15,000 bases of DNA, taken from NCBI GenBank assembly GCA_015478945.1, contig JABUQX010007618.1:65001-80000 (forward strand). The letters run 5' to 3'. Under the pieces are notes generated by a model. That model was not told where the DNA came from and did not search any database. It worked only from the letters and a program-made list of their open reading frames with translations. The translations under genes were made by a program, and so were the position numbers. Positions within the stretch are counted from its first letter, which is position 1. The number at the start of each line of letters is the position of its first letter. The stretch comes from Trachelipus rathkii (taxonomy: Eukaryota > Arthropoda > Malacostraca > Isopoda > Trachelipodidae). Shown piece after piece: positions 8,746 through 15,000 of this stretch.

Positions 8746-9790
8746 CATCCACCTTCTTTCCCCAAGACTGGGGTAAGGTGCGTGATATGGACCAGAAACA
8801 GAAAAGTAGTAGAAGAATATGTGACACAAGTCGAAAAAGAAAGCCCAGCCTACTGCCCCCCTTATACCTATTAGTGAGAACTCACTGCAGTCAGAAAATC
8901 CACCGTAGAGCTCACGGGGACCGCGACGACTCTCACTTTGGCACCTCATCAATGTGGGGCCTGCACCCCTTGGCCCAGGTGTGGGCCACAACCATACCCC
9001 CTACAAACCCCCCGCCATTCACTCCTATTATGCACTCTTACCTTTCTCTCGCCTCTGCCAAACCCTCACATTTCTCTCTCCCCCTCCAGGCATTTCTTTA
9101 CCGACTCAATCCACTTTTTTCTTGGTCCCAGCCGTCGATTCCCAACACACTCACCACTATACAATTCGCTTAACCAACCAACTATCATCTCATCCTTTCC
9201 ACATGACCAAACCATTCCAACGTACTTTCATTTTTTCATTTATTTCCTCATTTATCCCTTTCTTCACACCGCACAACTCTCTATCCCTAATGCGTTTATT
9301 TCTCATTTTATCAATTCGTTTCGCATCTAACACCTCCTAAGAATATCCATATATATATATTATATATAGATCTATACCTCTTATTCCAGACCATAAGTTC
9401 ACCACGACATGATAAATAGACAGGAAATGAACATACCTCACAAAAGACCCCAGCGCACTCAAGACTTAGTCCCTTTACATTCACCAACGCATTTAATCGT
9501 ACCAGCCACCTTCCTCTGCCATTCACAACTTTCCTACTACCTCTGCATCAATCATCCTTTCCCTTCTCATCCAACACAGTACCCTAAATATTTAAACTCT
9601 CATTCACTTGTTCCAGCTGCTCACCATCTAACATAACTTCACAATCGAGGACTGTCCTCGTTCGCAACCATAACCTTATTCCTATATATATATTGCCTTC
9701 AAAACCCCTCCTTCACACCAACCCGGGCAAGCCAAATCTCTCTTACCAATCCTCTCAAACCCTTCAGATTCGCCATACAAAAACCTAAAT
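8746..9790 (-). mobile_element. Non-LTR retrotransposon (LINE), truncated copy 2
   Basis: This is a second copy of the LINE at 2775-4942, in the same orientation. Shared landmarks on the + strand are CTTGGCCCAGGTG (about 8970), CCGCCATTCACTC, GACTCAATCCACTTTTT, CAGCTGCTCACCATCT and CAATCCTCTCAAAC. On the minus strand it keeps thumb sequence (VNVKGLSLECAGV, about 9480) and part of the C-terminal tail (RKKWIESVKKCL). Recognisable sequence ends near 9787, just at the codons that encode the YADD box in copy 1, where (TA)n takes over. Coding frames are broken throughout. Short (TA)n tracts occur inside it at about 9349-9368 and 9682-9692. Confidence 0.87.
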
Positions 9791-10012
9791 ATATATATAT
9801 ATATATATATATATTATTATATATAGTTGCTATTATATTGTTACATATATATATTATAGATGTTATTATTGTATGCGCATATTGGGCTAAGTATTGTTAG
9901 CAACATAGCATAAAGAGCAGTTATTGCTGGTTGCTGCTGGTTATACATATATATTGGTTGAAGGAGTGATACGTGTTGCTATATATATTGCTACATATAT
10001 AAGGTTGTTGGT
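9787..10012. repeat. (TA)n tracts with GTTGCTA/TAGCAAC spacers
   Basis: (TA)n runs alternate with short spacers such as GTTGCTATTATATTG, TAAAGAGCAG (9911-9920) and GTTGCTGCTGG. No gene is seen. It joins LINE copy 2 to the hAT-like block. Confidence 0.85.
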
Positions 10013-10200
10013 CAGTGATGGGCTTAACTGGCAATCCTTTTGGATTCGAATCCGAATCCGTGGAAATGCCTGAATCAACCGAACTGAACTGAACCATAAC
10101 TCCCGATTCAACCGAACTGCGGGCTGGAAGCTCTCGAATCCAAATCCGAATCCGAACCATGTCTGAATCCGAATCCGAATCCGGATTCGAATCCTTCCAA
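10013..10200. repeat. GAATCC-rich hexamer block with a hAT-like left end
   Basis: It begins with CAGTGATGGGC (10013), which resembles the terminal bases of many hAT transposons. It then carries repeated CCGAATCC units, densest at 10137-10197, and two exact copies of the self-complementary GGATTCGAATCC (10042-10053 and 10183-10194). Open frames across it reflect the repeat. No matching right-hand CAGTG end is found nearby, so the hAT label is tentative. The hexamer structure is certain. Confidence 0.72.
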
Positions 10201-10526
10201 TGATTTTTTTACAACATTAAATACAACCAACCAAAATTTGACATATTTCTTTTCAAATATATTTATGGGATATATAAAGAAAATTGTTTTTCATTTAATT
10301 TTTTTTTTACTGCCTGATATGCATATTTATTTACATGTTAAATAATTTCTGTTAATAATATAGTATATATATATATAAGGTTATTGTTATATATATATAT
10401 ATATAGTTGCTATATAGTTATATATAGCATAGCGGCAGCATAGGTATATGAGCATATATATATATTATATGTTATTAAGGTTAGGCAGATATATAGATAT
10501 AAAGATATATATATATTATATATATA
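10201..10526. other. AT-rich spacer and (TA)n tracts
   Basis: The first half is unremarkable AT-rich sequence. From about 10358 it becomes (TA)n tracts broken by GTTGCTATATAG and TAGCATAGCGGCAGCATAGG. It ends in TATATA, supplying the TA next to the mariner-type element. No gene is seen. Confidence 0.75.
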
Positions 10527-12528
10527 GGGTGATTCAAAATTATGGTAAAACTTTTTGGTAACTGACAAGAAATGCAAAATAAAGGTAAAAGTTTCTATAA
10601 AGGTATGACGTAATGTGCTTAGTTTTCCTTCTGGCTGTCTGTATGTGTTTTTACTAAATATTTTATTCTAACCAAGCAGGTTACAAACCCTATATTTGGG
10701 ATGAGTACTGTTGTGTGTGCTAATGACGACAAAAAGAAGTATTAAATTTACTATAAATTTAAAAATGGCGGTCGTTAAAAGTATTTGAGGCGACATTCCA
10801 TGAAAGCGAATGACTTAGGTTAAAATGTTAAGGAACCAAAAAACACCTATTGTTGTACGCAGAATCAAATTTAATAAATTATGACTATTAATAAGGGAGA
10901 ATGTAAATTTTAGTAATTGGAAATATCTCATTTAAATAATAACAACTCTTCCACAAACAGCTACTCCTTCCATTAAACATTTCAGCACATTGTTGACCAA
11001 AACAACCAACTACTGTATACAATAAATGTATTGTCTGTTTGTGTTACACATTACAATGTAACTCATTGACTGTGTGTGTCTCTTACGTGTTTCTTTCGTT
11101 ATTGAATATGGAACGTAATTACCACGTGTATTCATACTCTGAACTAGCTGACATGCATCTAATGTATGGAGGCACGCTGTAATAGTTCTGCAGCAAGACG
11201 CTTGTACCAAGAGAGAGAAATATCCCAACCAAATTTGTCCAAGCGCACGGTTTTTTGCCACTATTCAACACCTGTCTGAAACAGGATATTTGCAATCCAA
11301 AGAGCACACTAATGCAGGCAGACCCCGATCTACTAGGACTGTTGATTTAGAAGAATTAGTTCTTAATGAAATTTCTGAGCATCCTGAAAAGAGCACGCGA
11401 GAATTGTCACTACAGTTTAATTTGAACCAATCTAGTATTTGGAGGTTACTACACGAGCAACAGTTACACCCGTACCACGTCCATCAGGTGCATACTCTAT
11501 TGCCACGTGACTATGCTCCTCGTGTTGTTATTTGTCAATGGTTTTTGAACAAATGTATTGACCCAAACTTTTTAACGAAGGTTTTATTTACCGACGAAGC
11601 TCACTTTACAAGAACAGCTATCGTTAACGTCCATAACGAACACCTTTATGCAGACGAGAATCCACTCGTGCCATTAAACAGAATCATGTTCTCAACATCA
11701 GCTTTCAGTAAACATTTGGGCAGGAATTTTGCATGATCATGTACTTATGTGTTCGAGCTTCCTGCCAGGCTTAATGGCATAATCTACTAAACTTTTTTGA
11801 AACATGAGCTCCGTACCTTGTTTGGATGATAAAAAGCCTCTTTCAAAGGTGTGCCTTTTAACATGTGGTTTATGCTAGATGGGGACCCCTGCACACTCCT
11901 TAGTGCCGTGTGTTCAGAACACCTGAGTGAGACCTTTCCAATCAATGGATAGGTCGAGGTGGCCCAAAGTTACGTGGCCAGAGAGGTCACCAGACCCCAA
12001 ATCCTTTGGATTATTACCTTTGTATTTAAAGACCTTAGTATACTCTTCCCATAGACACCGTTGAAGACCTACGATTAAGGATTATGAACGGAATTGAACG
12101 ATCAAACAGACTCCTGGAATATTTGAACGGGTCCGACAATCGATGAGAAGACGCCTGGACGCGTGCATTGGGAACAACGGAGGTCATTTTCAACATCATC
12201 TTTAGTCTTATGGTATCATTTGTAGGTGCTTTAGAAACAGTATGTTTATGTTGTACAAAATTAAACCTATCATACAATAATAATATGTCTATTTACACCT
12301 ATTCCGAATGAGTTATTCGTTCCTCAAATACTTCTTAACGTCCATTTTAAATTTAGAGTTTGTAACTTACTTGTTTCGTGTAGGATAAGATATTTAGTAA
12401 AGAACACATACAGATCGTTCAGACGGAAAACTGCTAAACATTACGTCATACCTTATAGGAACATTTACTCCTTATTTTGTATCTCCTTTATCAGTTACCA
12501 AAAATTTTACCATAATTTTGAATCGCCC
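10527..12528 (+). mobile_element. Mariner-type DNA transposon with long inverted repeats
   Basis: The left end starts GGGTGATTCAAAATTATGGT after TA. The right end, read on the minus strand, starts GGGCGATTCAAAATTATGGT. The ends match beyond the tips, through TTTTTGGTAACTGA, TATGACGTAATGT, AGTTTTCC, CTGTATGTGTT and TTTACTAAATAT, to AAGTATTTGAGG (10779-10790 against 12333-12322). The inverted repeats are thus over 200 bases long, with one extra segment of about 57 bases on the left (about 10698-10757). A dead transposase lies between them. The dinucleotide after the right end is TG instead of TA. The element is complete in structure, unlike the other transposons here. Confidence 0.87.
11108..12205 (+). 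pseudogene. Mariner/Tc3-type transposase pseudogene
   Basis: The ATG at 11108 begins MERNYHVYSYSELADMHLMY, as in transposases with a DUF4817-type N-terminal helix-turn-helix. Frameshifts near 11170 and 11216 follow. The longest open part then runs 11290-11736. It includes GRPRSTRTVDLEE, a second DNA-binding region (STRELSLQFNLNQSSIWRLL), and the first catalytic Asp in VLFTDEAHFTR, with HNEHLYADENP after it. The frame shifts again near 11710 (VNIWAGILHDHVL), then there are several stops. MWFMLDGDP near 11880 keeps the second Asp, and SPDPNPLDYYL near 11995 has the third acidic position. The C-terminus (FERVRQSMRRRLDACIGNN) is well preserved and ends at TAG 12203-12205. The protein cannot be made. 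Confidence 0.84.
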
Positions 12529-12529
12529 T

Positions 12530-12549
12530 GGTAAATATAGCAAAGAGCA

Positions 12550-12584
<35 letters not shown>

Positions 12585-12810
12585 AGTTTGATCAGAGAGT
12601 AAATATGGCGATAGGTAGATCTAGTGATGGCAGTAGCAGTAAAAAGCAGCAAAGAGCAGCAGTGTTATTGGTTATATATACAGAGTTATATAAGAAGAGC
12701 AGCATAAGTATATATATATATATGAAAGAAATATATACATATATTACAAATAATATATATTACATATATATTATATATATATATATATATATATTATATA
12801 ATAACACTGC
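12530..12810. repeat. (TA)n tracts with AAAGAGCAG/AGCAGC islands
   Basis: (TA)n at about 12550-12580, 12708-12722 and 12763-12800 alternates with islands holding CAAAGAGCAG (12541), AAAAAGCAGCAAAGAGCAGC (12641-12660) and AAGAAGAGCAGCATAAG (12692). Open frames through it are simple-sequence artefacts. Confidence 0.85.
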
Positions 12811-13030
12811 AGCAACGGAAAATGTCCCTTCTCACATGAAAATATGTGTTCTATATATTTTTGCATGAAAAGAGCAGATCTGTGCTTATTTTTGTCTACC
12901 ACGTATCAAATTGGTGGAATTGGCGAATTTTGGCAACCACACCATTTCCCATTTTCTTGTTAGCAGATGTTTCCTCCCACGTACTTTTGTATGTTGTTAA
13001 GTATGGTTTGGATATTAGTAGAGTATATGT
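12811..13030. other. Unique spacer, no recognised feature
   Basis: About 220 bases of non-repetitive sequence. Short open frames exist on both strands (for example 12846-13034 on +), but I recognise no family. It includes another AAAGAGCAG at 12869-12877. Confidence 0.5.
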
Positions 13031-13143
13031 GTAATTATATATAGCATATATAACAGTATATATATATATATATTATAAGGCATAAGAAAGGCAGCAAAGA
13101 AAGAGCAGCATATATACATATCATTTAACGGTGCTACCAGCTT

Positions 13144-13192
<49 letters not shown>
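13031..13192. repeat. (TA)n tracts with AAAGAGCAGC island
   Basis: (TA)n at about 13055-13073 and 13148-13188 flanks an island with GGCAGCAAAGAAAGAGCAGC (13090-13109). The second tract ends at TTATTCTATTTTCAGG, which looks like a splice acceptor by chance. Confidence 0.87.
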
Positions 13193-13292
13193 CTATTTTC
13201 AGGTTTATATTCGAAATTATAATTTTGCTATAACATAATAATAGGAAATAATTATTATAACAAAAGTATTATATGCTGTCTAGATCTTTATA

Positions 13293-14490
13293 ATGCCACG
13301 TCAGTGTAAAAATAGCCTTAACCTATTTTTGTTATGTGTGTGGAGAACTTACATTTAAAACGCAACAATGTAGCTTGTCACCATTAGCTAGAAAGGCTTA
13401 TGAATTGTACTTTGGATGTAAAGTTGGGGACCAGGATAAGTCCTGGGCTCCATATGTATACTGCAATTCACGTTCCAGGAATCTGAGAAACTGGTTAAAA
13501 GGAAAACGTAGCCGTATGAAATTTGCTGTACCTATGATTTGGCGTGAACCGACAAATCACGTAACGGATTGTTACTTCTGTTTGAGAAATGTGCAGGGGT
13601 TCTCTTCAAAATCCAAACATTGTGTCCAGTATACAAACCTACACACCGCAATATGTCCAGTTCCTCATTCAGATGATCTTCCTGTCTAAACCTCAGACTG
13701 TTGACTCAGAGGATGACCCCTCTGACCATGACACATGGTATCAAGTTCCTGACTTTGAACCATCAACATCTATGACATGTTTACATCATTAAATCTCACA
13801 GGAGGAGCTAACGATATTGTACGAGATTCAAAAGCTCACAAACAAGATACTCTAGAATTGCTGGTTTCTCAGATTGAGGGCTGGAATCTACTAGAGAAAG
13901 GTGTAAACATTAGTTCATTTAGAGGCAGACAGAGATGGTTTTGCCACTATTTTGAGCAGAAAGATGGAATTGTATATTGCTGTGATGTTAATGGCCTATT
14001 GGGACAGGCAGCATTGGGACAGGCATTGGGACATGAGCATAAATCAGCAGAGTGGCGCCTGTTTATTGATTCCTCTAAACGTAGTCCCAAGTCAGTGCTG
14101 CTTCATATAAGTAATGTTTTTTCGTCTGTTCCTGTAGCATATTTTACAAATATAAAGGAAAGGTACGAAGTTATAAGTTCTATACTTAATCTAGTTGAGT
14201 ACACAACATTAAATGGCCACATTTGTGGGACCTGAAGGTCATTGACTATTAACAGGCATGTGGAACAGGGGATACAGGATACACAAAATTCTGCGGCTTC
14301 CTCCAAATTTGTACAGCCGTGACAAAAATCACTACATCTGGAAAAAGTGGCCTCAAAGCACATGATTTCAATCCTGGGACCAAAACATATCACATGTAAA
14401 ACCACTTAGAATCCGCAGATCATCTTACCTCCACTACACATAAACTTGGTTTGATGAAAATATTTGTAAAAGCTTTTGACAAAGGGGTTG
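13293..14490 (+). pseudogene. Pseudogene of a conserved uncharacterised Cys-rich family, possibly transposon-derived
   Basis: The ATG at 13293 gives MPRQCKNS. After a one-base shift near 13320 comes FCYVCGELTFK, then KAYELYFGCKVGDQDKSWAP, a short basic region, FAVPMIWREPTNHVTDCYFC and PVPHSDDLPV (stop near 13689). CxxC pairs suggest zinc binding. A linker follows in another frame. An open stretch at 13777-14235 has GWNLLEKGVNISSFRGRQ, CDVNGLLG, EWRLFIDSSKRSPKSVLLHI and VPVAYFTNIKE. After 14235 pieces continue in shifting frames (GYTKFCGFL, KNHYIWKKWP, HKLGLMKIFVKAF) up to about 14485. I recall this motif series from many repeated but unnamed arthropod proteins. FIDSSK before a beta-like VLLHI could be the first Asp strand of an RNase-H-like nuclease, but that is speculation. 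At least four lesions and a 3' break at the TTAGG block make it dead. Confidence 0.7.
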
Positions 14491-14605
14491 TTAGTTAGTT
14501 AGGTTAGGTTAGGTTACGTAACTAACCCAACCTAACTTAACAACCTAACTTAACAACTTAACTTAACTTCTTAACTTCTTAACTTCTTAACTTAACCTAA
14601 CCTAT
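14489..14605. repeat. Interstitial telomere-like TTAGG/CCTAA inverted block
   Basis: TTAGG-type units on the left (GTTAGTTAGGTTAGGTTAGG) meet CCTAA-type units on the right (AACCCAACCTAACTTAAC) across the perfect palindrome GTTACGTAAC (14513-14522). The right arm decays into CTTAACTT units (14556-14590) and ends in CCTAACCTATCC. TTAGG is the common arthropod telomere unit. With so few units, this is an interstitial relic and not a telomere. Confidence 0.82.
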
Positions 14606-14893
14606 CCAAACCAAAACAAAATTAAAGAAGAAATTGAAATTAAGTGAGTGATTAAATATATAGGCAGCAGCGAAGTATAAGAAGTATATATACATATAGG
14701 TGCAGCAGCAGCATGCGCGAGCAGCGTGTGGGCTGTTATAAGATATATATATGTTATGTTAAGATATATATATAGTATGAAGAGCGAGATATGCTATAAA
14801 GAGCATGGCTAAGGTTGCTAGCTATATATGCGCGTTAGAGGTAAAGCGCGTGCGTAGTAAAGAGCGCGTGGTATGTAAAGTATGTATATATAT

Positions 14894-14935
<42 letters not shown>

Positions 14936-14938
14936 AAG

Positions 14939-15000
<62 letters not shown>
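14606..15000. repeat. AT-rich and (TA)n tracts with GCAGC/GAGC islands
   Basis: After about 35 bases of A-rich sequence there are (TA)n tracts alternating with GC-richer islands, such as GGCAGCAGCGAAG (14663), GCAGCAGCAGCATGCGCGAG (14702-14721), AAAGAGCATGG (14798) and TAAAGAGCGCGTGG (14858). From about 14900 the window is almost pure (TA)n to its end. No gene is seen. Confidence 0.88.

Noticed and set aside
9921..10160. 79-codon minus-strand frame
   Set aside because: Its sequence comes from the GAATCC hexamers and (TA)n spacers, with no family resemblance.
11010..11307. Minus-strand open frames
   Set aside because: They are antisense to the N-terminal part of the mariner-type transposase pseudogene.
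12846..13034. 62-codon frame in unique spacer
   Set aside because: Too short, no recognised motif, and no splice-phase support. The opposite strand is also partly open.
14103..14405. 100-codon minus-strand frame
   Set aside because: Antisense to the recognisable motifs of the unnamed-family pseudogene.
14489..14605. A true chromosome end
   Set aside because: Only a few TTAGG-type units, facing each other and followed by more sequence, so it is interstitial.

Overview
This window looks like invertebrate, probably arthropod, nuclear DNA. It is AT-rich and full of microsatellites, with small spliced exons and many decayed transposons. The best taxonomic hint is a short block of TTAGG-type repeats near 14.5 kb, which is the arthropod telomere unit. 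The mix of non-LTR, Penelope-like and Tc1/mariner elements with long (TA)n arrays would suit a decapod crustacean, but that is inference. I see nothing bacterial and no CRISPR array, rRNA or intact tRNA gene.

The only host gene I can support runs on the + strand. Three internal exons (921-1004, 5578-6333, 7651-7786) join in frame through GT-AG introns and encode about 325 residues of a FAM149-family-like protein. FAM149B1 is linked to cilia in vertebrates. Its 5' exons lie before the window and its 3' exons are not visible inside it. The first intron (4.6 kb) holds a decayed Tc1-like DNA transposon and a 5'-truncated non-LTR retrotransposon on the minus strand, separated by (TA)n arrays. The second intron (1.3 kb) holds the end of a Penelope-like element and a (ATT)n array that runs almost to the splice acceptor.

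From 7.8 kb to 15 kb the window is repeats. In order they are a 45-bp tandem duplication, a MITE of about 241 bp, a degenerate GTTAAT-type repeat, a second shorter copy of the same non-LTR element, a GAATCC-rich block with a hAT-like end, a complete but broken mariner-type element with unusually long inverted repeats (10527-12528), and a pseudogene of a conserved but unnamed cysteine-containing family (13293-about 14490). That pseudogene stops at a head-to-head TTAGG/CCTAA palindrome. (TA)n arrays, often carrying an AGCAGC or AAAGAGCAG punctuation, fill the gaps and close the window.

I see no cooperating gene system. The host gene is the only candidate functional coding sequence; everything else appears to be mobile-element debris or simple sequence.
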